Shown here in pieces: positions 25,218 through 33,675 of a stretch of 64,000 nucleotides of DNA. Positions within the stretch are counted from its first letter, which is position 1. Every line of letters begins with the position of its first letter. The notes below the pieces were generated by a model. It saw nothing but the letters and a program-made list of their open reading frames with translations. It did no database searches and was not told where the DNA came from. Source of the stretch: PALSA-612 sp046729255 (GTDB lineage Bacteria > Actinomycetota > Thermoleophilia > Gaiellales > Gaiellaceae); NCBI GenBank assembly GCA_046729255.1, contig JBKPGF010000046.1, forward strand, positions 4,111-68,110. The letters are read 5' to 3'. Position numbers and translations under genes: made by a program.

Positions 25218-26656
25218 TGCGCCTTTTCGAGGGCCGGCTCTCCGTGCGGAGCCTCGGCCGGCACGGGCCGTAGCAGCATCCCGGCTGCCAGTGCGCCCAG
25301 CGCCGCGAACAGCGCCCCGAGTAGGAACGCAGCGTGGTAGCCGCCGGTCAGCGCGTCCGCAGTGCTCTCACCTGAGGCGAGCAGCTCGTCGGAGCGCCAG
25401 GCCGCGAGGCTCGCGAGCACGGCCAGGCCGAGCGCGCCGCCCATCATGAACGACGTGTTGACGAAGCCCGATGCGAGTCCCGCCTGCTCGGGCGGAACGT
25501 CTCCCATCGCCGCCAGCAGCACCGGGTTGAACGCCATGCCCGCGCCGATGCCGAGCAGGACCATCGCGAGCAGCACGTCCGTCCCGAACTCGCCGTCGGC
25601 CGGCGCACGCGCGAAGAGCAGGAGCCCGATGGCGGCCAGCCCGAGACCCGTCGCTGCGGGAATCCGGATGCCGAAGCGCATGACGACCCTTGCGGACAGG
25701 CCAATCGAGAACGCGCCCATGATGATGTTCGCCGGCAGGAAGGCCAGGCCGACCTCGAGCGGGCTGTAGTCGAGCACGAGCTGCAGGTAGAGGGCTGAGA
25801 GGAAGAACCACGCGAACATCGCGGCCGCCCAGAGCACGCCGACGACGTTCGAGACGGCGATGTTGCGGTGCCGGAAGAGGCCCAGCGGCATGAGCGGTGA
25901 CTCGACGCGCGACTCGATCACGAGGAAAACGGCCAGGAGACCGGCGGCGAGGGCGAGCAGGCCCAACGTCCGGAAGGTCGTCCAGCCGACGTCGTTCCCC
26001 TTGACGATGGCGAAGACGGCGATCATGAGCGCGGCCGTGACGGTGATCGCCCCCGCGACGTCGAGCCGCTGGGCGGCGGTCGGGACGCGGGCCGCAGGGA
26101 TCAGCCAGAACGTGAGCGCGACGACGGCGATCCCGACAGGCACGTTGACGAGGAAGATCCAGTGCCAGCTGAGGACATCGGTGAGGATGCCGCCGAGCAG
26201 CACGCCGATCGACCCGCCGCCGGAGGCGACAAAACCGAAGATGCCCATCGCCTTCGCGCGGTCGGCGGCGGTCGTGAAGAGCATCATCATCAGCGAGAGC
26301 GCGACCGCGGACACGATTGCGCCACCGACGCCCTGGACTGCGCGCGCGACCACGAGCATCTCCTGCGACGTCGAGAGGCCGCACGCCATCGAGGCGAGCG
26401 TGAAGATGCCGATGCCGATGAGGAACAGCCGCCGATGGCCGAACAGGTCGCCGAGCCTTCCCCCGAGCAGCAGGAAGCCGCCGAACGTAATGAGGTACGC
26501 GTTGACGACCCACGCGAGCGACTCCTCGGAGAAGCCGAGATCCTCGCGGATGGAGGGAAGGGCGACGCCGACGATCGTGACATCGAGCACGATCATGAGG
26601 TCGCCGAGACAGAGCACGATCAGTGCGAGCCAGCGTTTGCGGTTGTCCATGGTCAT
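25214..26656 (-). CDS. MFS drug exporter, DHA2 (14-helix) family
   Basis: A 480-residue EmrB/QacA-type transporter. The N-terminal LGDLMIVLDVTIVGVALPSI and FGGFLLLGGRLGDLFGHRRL are the family signatures, and about fourteen hydrophobic helices follow. ATG 26656 was used because upstream residues of the longer frame (to 26707) look non-coding; ATG 26650 is an equal alternative. A GGGGGAGG-like sequence lies about 15 bases ahead, which is rather far. It is a homologue of the exporter at 14808-16265. There is no regulator next to it. It is divergent from a small STAS-domain gene, with 77 bases between them. Confidence 0.87.
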   Translation of the reverse strand: MTMDNRKRWLALIVLCLGDLMIVLDVTIVGVALPSIREDLGFSEESLAWVVNAYLITFGGFLLLGGRLGDLFGHRRLFLIGIGIFTLASMACGLSTSQEMLVVARAVQGVGGAIVSAVALSLMMMLFTTAADRAKAMGIFGFVASGGGSIGVLLGGILTDVLSWHWIFLVNVPVGIAVVALTFWLIPAARVPTAAQRLDVAGAITVTAALMIAVFAIVKGNDVGWTTFRTLGLLALAAGLLAVFLVIESRVESPLMPLGLFRHRNIAVSNVVGVLWAAAMFAWFFLSALYLQLVLDYSPLEVGLAFLPANIIMGAFSIGLSARVVMRFGIRIPAATGLGLAAIGLLLFARAPADGEFGTDVLLAMVLLGIGAGMAFNPVLLAAMGDVPPEQAGLASGFVNTSFMMGGALGLAVLASLAAWRSDELLASGESTADALTGGYHAAFLLGALFAALGALAAGMLLRPVPAEAPHGEPALEKAH

Positions 26657-26733
26657 TGGATGGGTAGACCGCCTCCCCCTTCGAAACTCATCGCTCGCGA
26701 TGAGCATTCCCCGCCGGCGCCGTCTAACAACTG

Positions 26734-27015
26734 ATGGCAGAGCCGGTTCAGTTCGCCGTGCACGGTCCGATCGCCCGTGCCGATCTGCCCGGGCTCTGCG
26801 AGCGGGTCTGCCGTTTTCTCGCCGAGAACCCCGCGACGGAGGTCGTTTGCGACGTCCGCAGCGTCGCCCCGGACGCCGTCACCGTCGATGCGCTCGCGCG
26901 GCTCCAGCTGGCCGCGCAGCGGACCGGCAGGCGCGTGCGCCTTCAGAACGCCTCTTCCGAGCTGCTCGAGCTCGTCGAGTTCATGGCGCTCGAGAACGTG
27001 CTACGGGGAGACTGA
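26734..27015 (+). CDS. STAS-domain protein (anti-anti-sigma-like), 93 aa
   Basis: A small 93-residue single-domain protein. The pattern (VQFAVHGPIARADLPGLCER, TEVVCDVRSVAPDAVTVDAL, ARLQLAAQRTGRRVRLQNAS, ELLELVEFMALENVL) is a STAS fold with the usual alternation of four helices and a central sheet. The serine that partner kinases phosphorylate in SpoIIAA-type proteins is not plain: the corresponding position reads D-A-V-T. It may therefore be a scaffold or a non-phosphorylated variant. It has no clear ribosome binding site. It converges on the SigG-like sigma gene, and the two share a hairpin. No anti-sigma partner is seen close by. Confidence 0.68.
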   Translation: MAEPVQFAVHGPIARADLPGLCERVCRFLAENPATEVVCDVRSVAPDAVTVDALARLQLAAQRTGRRVRLQNASSELLELVEFMALENVLRGD

Positions 27016-27045
27016 ATGAGGGACAGGATGAATCCAGTCCCTCAT
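27016..27045. terminator. Bidirectional terminator between STAS and sigma genes
   Basis: ATGAGGGAC at 27016-27024 pairs perfectly with GTCCCTCAT at 27037-27045. The 12-base loop can form a further GGAT/ATCC inner stem. The right arm overlaps the stop codon of the minus-strand sigma gene. The left arm starts right after the STAS stop codon. Confidence 0.6.
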
Positions 27046-28025
27046 GCGGTGGTGAAATCGAGCGGCAGGCCGAAGAGCGGGAAGACCGCCTTCGTGTCGA
27101 GGAAGAACGTGAAGCCGACGATCTTGCCGCCGGCGATCTCCAGCACCTGCAGCGCCCACGGCTCGTACCTGTCACCGGCATCGTTGGGTTTGTATTGGCC
27201 GAACGCGGGTGCGCCGTTCGCGGCTACGGTCGGGATCACCTTCGAGCCGCGGCACTGGTAGCCCGGCCCCACCCACCACTCGAGGATGTCGTCGCGGCCG
27301 GCGAGCCACATGTCGAACGGCGGCATCGACTGCGTCGCGTCCTCGTGGATGAGCGCCGTCAGCTCTTCCATGTCGTAGCGCTCGAAAGCATCGACGTAGC
27401 GGGCGAGGAGCTCGGCGTCAGCCTCGTCCACCTTCGGTGACGCGTCCTGGCTGAGGTTGCGTGCCTCGAGCGTGGCTCGCGCACGCTGCAGGGCGCTGTT
27501 GACGGACGCGACGCTCGTGTCGAGCAGCTCGGCCACTTCGGACGCCTGCCAGCGCAGCACCTCACAGAGGATCAGCACCGCGCGCTGGCGCGGTGGCAGG
27601 TGCTGGAGCGCCGCGACGAAGGCGAGGCGGATCGTCTCGCGAGCCATCGCTACGTCGGCCGGGTCGCCGTCGGGTGCAACGCGCTCGTCCGGGATCGGCT
27701 CGATCCAGGTCGTCTCCGGCAGCGTGTTCAGGTTCGAGGCTATGGGCTCCTGAGCGGGCCCGAGGTCCATCGGCATGGCGCGCCGCTTGCGGGCGTCGAC
27801 CATGTCGAGGCAGACGTTCGTCGCGATCCGGTAGAGCCAGGAGCGGAGGGCGGAGCGGCCCTCGAAACGGTCGATCCCTCGCCAGGCGCGCACGAGCGTC
27901 TCCTGAACGGCATCCTCGGCGTCGAACGGCGAGCCGAGCATCCGGTAGCAGTAGCCGGTCAGCTCTCCGCGGTGCTGCTCGAGGCTCCCTGCGACGGCCG
28001 GCGCTGCCTGCGGCATCCCGCCCAT
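27042..28025 (-). CDS. ECF RNA polymerase sigma factor with C-terminal SnoaL-like domain (SigG-like)
   Basis: A protein of about 327 residues. Region 2 is seen at residues 20-90 (YCYRMLGSPFDAEDAVQETL, ALRSWLYRIATNVCLDMVDA) and region 4 at about 145-195 (LQHLPPRQRAVLILCEVLRW, VAELLDTSVASVNSALQRAR). The C-terminal 120 residues (RYVDAFERYDMEELTALIHE, PFDMWLAGRDDILEWWVGPG, FFLDTKAVFPLFGLPLDF) are a SnoaL/NTF2-like domain, the arrangement of mycobacterial SigG and its relatives. There the extra domain is thought to control the sigma factor in place of an anti-sigma protein. ATG 28025 was used, with ATG 28016 as alternative. It is divergent from a phosphotransferase gene, with 10 bases between the starts. 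Confidence 0.85.
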   Translation of the reverse strand: MGGMPQAAPAVAGSLEQHRGELTGYCYRMLGSPFDAEDAVQETLVRAWRGIDRFEGRSALRSWLYRIATNVCLDMVDARKRRAMPMDLGPAQEPIASNLNTLPETTWIEPIPDERVAPDGDPADVAMARETIRLAFVAALQHLPPRQRAVLILCEVLRWQASEVAELLDTSVASVNSALQRARATLEARNLSQDASPKVDEADAELLARYVDAFERYDMEELTALIHEDATQSMPPFDMWLAGRDDILEWWVGPGYQCRGSKVIPTVAANGAPAFGQYKPNDAGDRYEPWALQVLEIAGGKIVGFTFFLDTKAVFPLFGLPLDFTTA

Positions 28026-28035
28026 ACTACGGACC

Positions 28036-28641
28036 GTGCGGGTGCTGGCGGAGGGGCGGGCCTCGGAGATCCTCGATCTGGGCGACGGCCGGGTGCTGCG
28101 GCGCTTCAAGGGCGCTGGCCGGCCCGCGCGCGAGGCCGAGGTGATGAAGCACGCCCGCGCCCACGGCTTCCCGGTGCCCGAGGTGCTCGAGGTACACGAC
28201 GACGCCCTCGTGCTCGAGTTGGTCGACGGGCCGACGATGCTCGCCGACCTGCGAAATCGGCCGTGGCGGATGGGCAAGCACGCTCGGAAGCTCGCGGAGC
28301 TCCATGCGCGTCTCCACGAGATCCCGTTCGAGGACGACCGGCTGCTGCACCTCGACTTCCACCCGGACAACGTCCTGCTGTCACGACACGGACCGGTCGT
28401 CGTCGACTGGACGAATGCCCGCGCCGGTGAGCCCTCGCTCGACGTCGCGCTGACGTGGATCATCGGCGCGACGAACGGCGGCTCGCTCGGCCGCGCGTTC
28501 ACGCAGCTCTACCTCCGCCACGTCGATCGCAGCGCGGCCCGCCGGGCGCTGCCGGAAGCCGCCGAGTATCGGCTCGCCGACCCGAACGTGACCGACGCCG
28601 AGCGAGAGCGAGTGAAGCGCCTCCTGCGTAGGATGGATTGA
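28036..28641 (+). CDS. Aminoglycoside phosphotransferase-family kinase
   Basis: A 201-residue kinase-like protein starting at GTG 28036. It has the core of the APH/choline kinase fold: RVLRRFKGAGRPAREAEVMK near the N-loop, then LELVDGPTMLADL, KLAELHARLHEIPFEDD, the catalytic loop LHLDFHPDNVLLS (Asp and Asn present) and the metal-binding VVVDWTNARAGEPSLDVA. It is shorter than typical APH enzymes (about 260 residues) because the N-terminal lobe is reduced. The substrate is unknown. Its stop overlaps the ATG of the isocitrate lyase-like gene by one base, so the two are translationally coupled. Confidence 0.8.
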   Translation: MRVLAEGRASEILDLGDGRVLRRFKGAGRPAREAEVMKHARAHGFPVPEVLEVHDDALVLELVDGPTMLADLRNRPWRMGKHARKLAELHARLHEIPFEDDRLLHLDFHPDNVLLSRHGPVVVDWTNARAGEPSLDVALTWIIGATNGGSLGRAFTQLYLRHVDRSAARRALPEAAEYRLADPNVTDAERERVKRLLRRMD

Positions 28642-29477
28642 TGGACGCGGGCGAGCGGCGTGCGCGCTTTCGGGAGCTCCACGCCCGCGAGCAGCTCTTT
28701 GTCATGCCGAACCCGTGGGACGCCGGCTCGGCACGGATCCTCGCCGCAGCCGGCTTCGAGGCGCTCGCGACGACGAGTGCCGGCTTCGCGTGGTCGCTGG
28801 GGAAGCTCGACCAGCAGGTCACCCGGGACGAGCTCGTCGCGCATGTGGCGCAGCTCTCGGCGGCCACCGACCTGCCGCTCAACGTCGACTCGGAGCGCTG
28901 CTACCCGGACGACCCGGGCGGCGTGGCCGAGACGGTTCGGCTGCTGGCTGAGGCCGGTGCCGCCGGCTGCTCGATCGAGGACTACGACCCGGGGACGGGT
29001 GCGGTCGACGACGCTGGGCTCGCCGGAGAGCGCGTTGCGGCGGCGGCGGAAGCGGCACACGGGCTCGACGAGCCCATGCTGCTCACCGGCCGCGCGGAGA
29101 ACCACATCCGTGGCGTCGACGACCTCGACGACACGATCGCCCGCCTCGTCGCTTATCGCGACGCCGGCGCGGACTGCGTCTACGCGCCGGGTCTCGCCGA
29201 GATCGACCAGATAACAGCGGTCGTGGAGGCCGTCGGCGTCCCGGTAAACGTGCTCGCCCTCGCGAAGGCGCCGCCGATCCCGCAGCTCGCCGCCGCCGGC
29301 GTCCGCCGGGTCTCCACAGGCAGCCTGCTGGCCGGCGCCGCCTACGGTGCGCTGCTCGCCGGAGCTCAGGAGCTGCTCGACCCGGGCACGTCCAACTACG
29401 CCACACGCCACATTCCGGGCGAGGCGTTACGGGATGCTCTTAGTGGCCGCTCGAGGAGAAGTGCATCCAGTCCTTGA
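28641..29477 (+). CDS. Isocitrate lyase / PEP mutase superfamily enzyme
   Basis: A 278-residue TIM-barrel enzyme. ATG 28641 overlaps the upstream stop codon (TGATG). Family features are FVMPNPWDAGSARILAAAGF, ATTSAGFAWSLG, PLNVDSERCYPDDPGG, AAGCSIEDYDPGTGAV and LLTGRAENHIRGVDDLDD. The Asp and Glu residues bind magnesium and an oxo-acid substrate. The KKCGH catalytic loop of true isocitrate lyases is absent, so the activity is more likely a 2-methylisocitrate lyase-, oxaloacetate- or phosphonate-type reaction. The last 38 bases overlap the convergent M15 peptidase gene. Confidence 0.82.
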   Translation: MDAGERRARFRELHAREQLFVMPNPWDAGSARILAAAGFEALATTSAGFAWSLGKLDQQVTRDELVAHVAQLSAATDLPLNVDSERCYPDDPGGVAETVRLLAEAGAAGCSIEDYDPGTGAVDDAGLAGERVAAAAEAAHGLDEPMLLTGRAENHIRGVDDLDDTIARLVAYRDAGADCVYAPGLAEIDQITAVVEAVGVPVNVLALAKAPPIPQLAAAGVRRVSTGSLLAGAAYGALLAGAQELLDPGTSNYATRHIPGEALRDALSGRSRRSASSP

Positions 29478-30081
29478 CGCCTGACCAGTCGCCGCCCCAG
29501 CCCCAGCCGATCGACTTGAACGCCCGCACGACGCCGGGCGTCACCATGCCCTTGCGGTGCGGCGTGCGATCCATGTAGGGCTTTGCGTCGGCGTGGTATG
29601 AGATGCCGCAGGCGACGTACGGGTTCTCGCGCGGGTTGAGGTCGACGGCGAGCCCGTACGCGTGCATCGACCAGTTGCTTCGCGACGTCGATCCAGGGCA
29701 GGGCGAGGGGGCCGGTGGGCGGCAATGGAACGAGCCGCTCGTGTCGCGCGGGTCGGGGCCGGGCCCGTACACGTCCGCGAAACGCATGTGACGGATGGGG
29801 AACTTCAGCTCGTAGAGCTGGCGGAAGACACCGACGAGCGGCCGCGCGACTGCCTTGTTGACGACCAGCTGACCGGTCGTCACCTCTCCGTCCCAGCCGT
29901 AGTGCCGGACAGTGAGGAGCCGCAAGTCGGAGAGCGACACCGGGCAGCCGGGGCGCCAGAACGGACCCGTAAGCTGCTCGCGCATTTGCGCCGGCAGCTT
30001 CATGGCGAAGCCCGCGTAGCCGGGGTCGGCCGGCGCCTGGAAGGCGAACGGGACGAGCGCGAGGGCGAGCAGGCGCAGCAT
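29440..30081 (-). CDS. M15 family D-alanyl-D-alanine carboxypeptidase-like metallopeptidase
   Basis: A 213-residue protein. ATG 30081 was chosen because the next residues (LRLLALALVPFAFQAPA) form a signal peptide, while the longer open frame (to 30225) is low-complexity. The catalytic zinc site is visible: SMHAYGLAVDLNPRENPY supplies His and Asp, and DWMHFS supplies the third His. VKDWMHF and GWGWGGDW are family landmarks of the M15 peptidases. These cut D-Ala-D-Ala bonds in cell-wall peptides, so an extracytoplasmic role in wall remodelling is likely. It is divergent from the class III aminotransferase gene by 37 bases. Confidence 0.82.
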   Translation of the reverse strand: MLRLLALALVPFAFQAPADPGYAGFAMKLPAQMREQLTGPFWRPGCPVSLSDLRLLTVRHYGWDGEVTTGQLVVNKAVARPLVGVFRQLYELKFPIRHMRFADVYGPGPDPRDTSGSFHCRPPAPSPCPGSTSRSNWSMHAYGLAVDLNPRENPYVACGISYHADAKPYMDRTPHRKGMVTPGVVRAFKSIGWGWGGDWSGVKDWMHFSSSGH

Positions 30082-30118
30082 CTCGCTACGACGGTAGCTG
30101 CTCGCTACGCTCCCCGCC

Positions 30119-31498
30119 GTGAGCGACTTCAGCGTCCGGGAGCTGCTCGAGCGCCATGCGGGCGAGGAGCTCGAGCTCCACGCCCGCGCCGTCAATCCGC
30201 AGTTCGTGCGGATGCTTCGCGCCATCGGCTTCGACCGTCGCTGGACGCGGGCCGAGGGCGCCCATCTCTACGACGCGGACGGGAACCGCTATCTCGACTG
30301 GCTCGGCGGCTTCGGGATGTACAACGTCGGCCGCAACAACCCTCGGGTGCGAGCCGCCCTCGTGGAGGCGCTCGAGCTCGAAACGCCCGGGAAGCCGGCC
30401 CTCGGCGTCAACACGTTGGGCGCCATCCTCGCCGACGAGCTGCTGAAGCGGGCGCCGGAGAGCCTCGGTCGCGTGCTCTTCTCGAGCACGGGGACGGAGG
30501 CCGCTGAGGCGGCCATCAAGATCGGTCGGGCTGCGACAGGCCGCTCGCGCGTCATCTCGGTCGAGCGAGGCTTCCATGGCAACACGCTCGGCGCGCTCTC
30601 CGCGTCGGGGGACTCGGCATTCACGGATCGCTTCCAGCCGTTGCTGGCCGGTTTCTCGCGCATCCCGTTCAACGACCTCGGCGCCCTCGAGGCCGAGCTG
30701 CGTACCGAGGACGTCGCGCTCTTCATCGTGGAGCCGATCGTCGGTCACGGCCTCTACCTGCCAGAGCCGGGATACCTCGAAGGCGCCCAGGAGCTCTGCC
30801 GGCGCTACGGCACGCTCTTCTGCATCGACGAGGTGCAGACGGGCCTCGGGCGCACCGGCAAGCTCTTCGCGCTCGAGCACTGGGGCTTGGAGCCGGACAT
30901 CGTGCTCGCGGCGAAGGCGCTGTCTGGCGGCTACGTGCCGGTGGGTGCGACGCTGTTCCGGGCGCAGGTGTTCGACGCCGTCTTCGACTCGCTCGAGCAC
31001 TCGATGAGCCACGGCTCGACGTTCCAGCCGAACGACCTCGCAATGGTCGCCGGCCTGGCGACACTGCACGAGCTGGACTCGGAGGGACTCGTCGAACGCT
31101 CAGCTCAGCTGGGCGAGCGGCTGCTCGAGCGCACGCGGCCGTTCGTCGAACGCTACGACGTCGTGAAAGACGTGCGCGGCCTCGGGCTCATGTGGGCGAT
31201 CGAGCTCGGCGAGCCGGACGAGGGGGGAGTGCGCACGTACCGCCTGCTGGAGCGGATGCAGCCGGCGCTCTTCTCGCAGCTCGTCGTTGTCCCGCTCTTC
31301 ACCGACCACCGTGTCCTCAGCCAGGTCGCCGGCCACGGCCTGAACGTCATCAAGGGCCTTCCGCCGCTGGTCCTCTCCGAGGACGATCTCGACTGGTTCG
31401 TGACGGCGCTCGACGCGACGCTGGAGGAGGCGCAGAAGCTCCCGAAGGCGACGGCCCGCTTCGTGCTACGCGCCGCCCGGGCTTCCGTCCGTCACTAA
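30119..31498 (+). CDS. Class III (aspartate aminotransferase fold) pyridoxal-phosphate aminotransferase
   Basis: A 459-residue fold type I enzyme starting at GTG 30119. Visible are YLDWLGGFGMYNVGRNNPRV in the N-terminal part, LFSSTGTEAAEAAIKIGRAA for phosphate contact, GFHGNTLGALSASG, the cofactor Asp in FCIDEVQTGLGRTG, and the Schiff-base lysine in IVLAAKALSGGYVPVGA. The closest families are acetylornithine, 4-aminobutyrate and putrescine aminotransferases. The N-terminal 40-residue extension and C-terminal tail (LPKATARFVLRAARASVR) resemble the putrescine or diaminobutyrate group. The exact amine donor is not resolved. Its stop overlaps that of the ABC permease gene. Confidence 0.85.
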   Translation: MSDFSVRELLERHAGEELELHARAVNPQFVRMLRAIGFDRRWTRAEGAHLYDADGNRYLDWLGGFGMYNVGRNNPRVRAALVEALELETPGKPALGVNTLGAILADELLKRAPESLGRVLFSSTGTEAAEAAIKIGRAATGRSRVISVERGFHGNTLGALSASGDSAFTDRFQPLLAGFSRIPFNDLGALEAELRTEDVALFIVEPIVGHGLYLPEPGYLEGAQELCRRYGTLFCIDEVQTGLGRTGKLFALEHWGLEPDIVLAAKALSGGYVPVGATLFRAQVFDAVFDSLEHSMSHGSTFQPNDLAMVAGLATLHELDSEGLVERSAQLGERLLERTRPFVERYDVVKDVRGLGLMWAIELGEPDEGGVRTYRLLERMQPALFSQLVVVPLFTDHRVLSQVAGHGLNVIKGLPPLVLSEDDLDWFVTALDATLEEAQKLPKATARFVLRAARASVRH

Positions 31499-32250
31499 CC
31501 CTCCTGGGGCTCCCAGCGGAAGCGCCTCGCGGCGAGGACGAGCCCCACAAGGCCCCACGCGGCGACGACGGCGACATCCGTTCCGTTCTCCCAGATCTGC
31601 TCGTGGTGAAGGACGATGTCGCGCATGAGGTGGATGAAGTACGTCAGCGGCAGGACGTTCGCGATCGCTTCCAGCACCGGCGGGTACGCCGCCGTCGTCC
31701 AGAAGGAGCCGGCGAGAAACGCCATCGGCAGGTAGATGGCGCTGATCACCGCCGACGCGCCCTCGGCCGACCGGATGAACGTCGTCAGGGCGACGCCGAG
31801 CGCCGCGAAGGCGAGCGCGCCGAGCAGCAGCCCGAGCCCGACCGAGACCGGCTGCTCCGGCAACGGCACGTCGAACATCAGCTTGCCCACGACGATGAGC
31901 GCCACCGCCTCCACGAGGTACACGACGACCGTCGAGCCGAGTGTCCCGGCGACCCACGACGAGGCAGGGAGTGGCGTTCCGCGCAGTCGCTTGAGCACGC
32001 CCGACTCGCGACGGATCACGACGAGAATCGCCAGCCCGGCGAACGCCGTAGCGGCCACGCCGTATCCGAGCAGCCCGGCGAGCAGGTACTCGGACCCTGT
32101 GACGCCCTCCTCCTCGATGGGATCGTCGCCGTACACCGAGCCCAGCAGAACGAAGATGATCAACGGGAAGATGAACGTGAAGAACGCGAGCTCCCGGCTT
32201 CGCCAGTAGAGCTTTTGCTCGGAGCGAAACTGGTGAATGAGCGTGCTCAC
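31495..32250 (-). CDS. ABC-2 type transporter permease
   Basis: A 251-residue membrane protein with six helices. The N terminus (LIHQFRSEQKLYWRSRELAF) and the first hydrophobic segment FTFIFPLIIFVLLGSVYG are typical of ABC-2 permeases. The later RRESGVLKRLRGTPLPASSW loop before helices 3-6 is the family signature. GTG 32250 overlaps the stop of the ATPase gene by four bases (GTGA), so the two form one transporter. Such pairs export drugs, lipids or polysaccharides. The PadR-type regulator divergent from the ATPase gene suggests drug efflux. Confidence 0.84.
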   Translation of the reverse strand: MSTLIHQFRSEQKLYWRSRELAFFTFIFPLIIFVLLGSVYGDDPIEEEGVTGSEYLLAGLLGYGVAATAFAGLAILVVIRRESGVLKRLRGTPLPASSWVAGTLGSTVVVYLVEAVALIVVGKLMFDVPLPEQPVSVGLGLLLGALAFAALGVALTTFIRSAEGASAVISAIYLPMAFLAGSFWTTAAYPPVLEAIANVLPLTYFIHLMRDIVLHHEQIWENGTDVAVVAAWGLVGLVLAARRFRWEPQEG

Positions 32251-33095
32251 TCCTGGTCACCGCCCGTGAGCTCGAGGTAGATGTCCTCGAGCGACGGCTT
32301 CCGCACCTGGATGCCCACGAGCTCGTCGCCCGCGGCCAGTGCCTCGCCGGTCAGCTCGTGGAGCGTCTTCGTGGGCTCAGTCGTCTCCACGACCACTTCG
32401 CGGCCGTCGCGGCGGTACCGGATCTCCGTCGCCGCCGCGCGGCTCGTCAGCTCACGAGGCGTGCCGAGCGCGACGATCTCGCCCTGGCGCATGACAGCGA
32501 CGCGATCGGCGAGTTGCTCCGCCTCGTCGAGGTAGTGGGTCGTGAGGAGGATCGTCTTGCCCAGCTCACGCAGCGAGCGGATCATCTCCCAGGCCGCGCG
32601 GCGCGCCGCCGGATCGAAGCCCGTGGTCGGCTCGTCGAGGAAGAGGATCTCCGGGTCGCCGATCAGGCCGAGGGCGAGATCGAGGCGGCGCTGCTGGCCG
32701 CCGGAGAGGGTCTTCACGCGGTCGTGCCGTTTCTCCGCGAGCCCGACGAGGTCGATGACGTCGTCAGGGTCGCGCGGTGCAGCGTAATAGCCAGCGAACA
32801 GCGCCACGTGCTCGCGAACCGTGAGGTTGACGTACATGGCCGACGACTGGAGGACGATGCCGACGCGCTCGCGCCAGCTCCCGTCCGACCGCTCGGGGTC
32901 GGCGCCGAGCACGCTCACCTCGCCGGCGTCGCGGCGCCGGTAGCCCTCCAGGATCTCGACCGTCGTCGTCTTGCCGGCGCCGTTCGGCCCGAGCAGACCG
33001 AACACCTCGCCCTCGGCGATCTCGAAGCTGACGCCGCGTACGGCCTCGAGGCCGTTGTAGGACTTCTTCAGTCCGCTGACAGTGACCGCCGTCAT
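32247..33095 (-). CDS. ABC transporter ATP-binding protein
   Basis: A 282-residue ATPase of the DrrA/CcmA type. Walker A is GPNGAGKTT (about residues 36-44), the signature motif LSGGQQRR near 137, Walker B LFLDEPTTGFDP and the switch histidine in LLTTHYLDEAE. The C-terminal extension (VGIQVRKPSLEDIYLELTGG) is characteristic of ATPases that pair with ABC-2 permeases. ATG 33095 was chosen because the longer frame (to 33167) runs through the PadR operators. It shares a 40-base divergent control region with the PadR gene and overlaps its permease by four bases. Confidence 0.88.
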   Translation of the reverse strand: MTAVTVSGLKKSYNGLEAVRGVSFEIAEGEVFGLLGPNGAGKTTTVEILEGYRRRDAGEVSVLGADPERSDGSWRERVGIVLQSSAMYVNLTVREHVALFAGYYAAPRDPDDVIDLVGLAEKRHDRVKTLSGGQQRRLDLALGLIGDPEILFLDEPTTGFDPAARRAAWEMIRSLRELGKTILLTTHYLDEAEQLADRVAVMRQGEIVALGTPRELTSRAAATEIRYRRDGREVVVETTEPTKTLHELTGEALAAGDELVGIQVRKPSLEDIYLELTGGDQE

Positions 33096-33100
33096 TGATC

Positions 33101-33137
33101 TATCTGCCAGATACGATACGATATCTCTGGAAGATAT
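33101..33137. promoter_or_regulatory. Pair of palindromic operators for PadR between ABC and padR genes
   Basis: TATCTGCCAGATA (33101-33113) is a palindrome apart from its central position. ATATCTCTGGAAGATAT (33121-33137) has perfect ATATCT/AGATAT arms. Their centres lie about 22 bases apart, two helical turns, and both share the TATCT arm. The second covers the ATG of the PadR gene. The whole 40-base gap is AT-rich against its surroundings. Confidence 0.62.
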
Positions 33138-33675
33138 GTCAAGTCTCTCCCCAACGGCAAAGGTCATCCTCGGTTTCCTGCGCTTCGGGCCGCACAGCGG
33201 CTACGACATCAAGCAGGGAGTCGAGTTCTCGACGCGCTTCTTCTGGGGCGCGAGCTTCGGCCAGATCTACCCGGAGTTGCGTCGGCTGGCAGATGCAGGG
33301 CTCATCGAGGTCGAGGAGAGCACCGAGGCGGGGCGGCGGCGCAAGACCTACCGGCTGACACCCGCGGGCCGACGAGCGCTCGACGAGTGGCTGCAGGCAG
33401 ACAGCGATCTCTTCCAGTATCGCGACGAGGGGCTGTTGCGTCTCTTCTTCTCCGACTTCGCCGACCGCGACGCCGCCCTCGCGAACATCCGACGCATGCG
33501 GGAGTGGCGCGAGGAGTCGCTGGCGTTCTTCCGCGCCGAGGTCGAGCCGCTCGCGCGCGAGGACACCGAGGCCGGCTACCCGTTCCCCGCACGGGCGCTC
33601 GAGTTCGGTCTCGTGATGCTGGACGCTCAGGCGAAGTGGCTCGCGGAGCTCGAGGGCGAACTCACAGCTCGATGA
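33136..33675 (+). CDS. PadR-family transcriptional regulator
   Basis: A 179-residue protein starting at ATG 33136, inside an operator palindrome. Residues 1-85 form the PadR winged helix (AKVILGFLRFGPHSGYDIKQ, FWGASFGQIYPELRRLADAG, RKTYRLTPAGRRALDEWL). The C-terminal half is a helical dimerisation domain (RDAALANIRRMREWREESLA). PadR proteins repress drug-efflux genes and release DNA when an inducer or drug binds. The neighbouring divergent ABC transporter is the likely target, with autoregulation through the overlapping site. The 3' end overlaps the convergent SixA gene by 14 bases. Confidence 0.87.
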   Translation: MSSLSPTAKVILGFLRFGPHSGYDIKQGVEFSTRFFWGASFGQIYPELRRLADAGLIEVEESTEAGRRRKTYRLTPAGRRALDEWLQADSDLFQYRDEGLLRLFFSDFADRDAALANIRRMREWREESLAFFRAEVEPLAREDTEAGYPFPARALEFGLVMLDAQAKWLAELEGELTAR

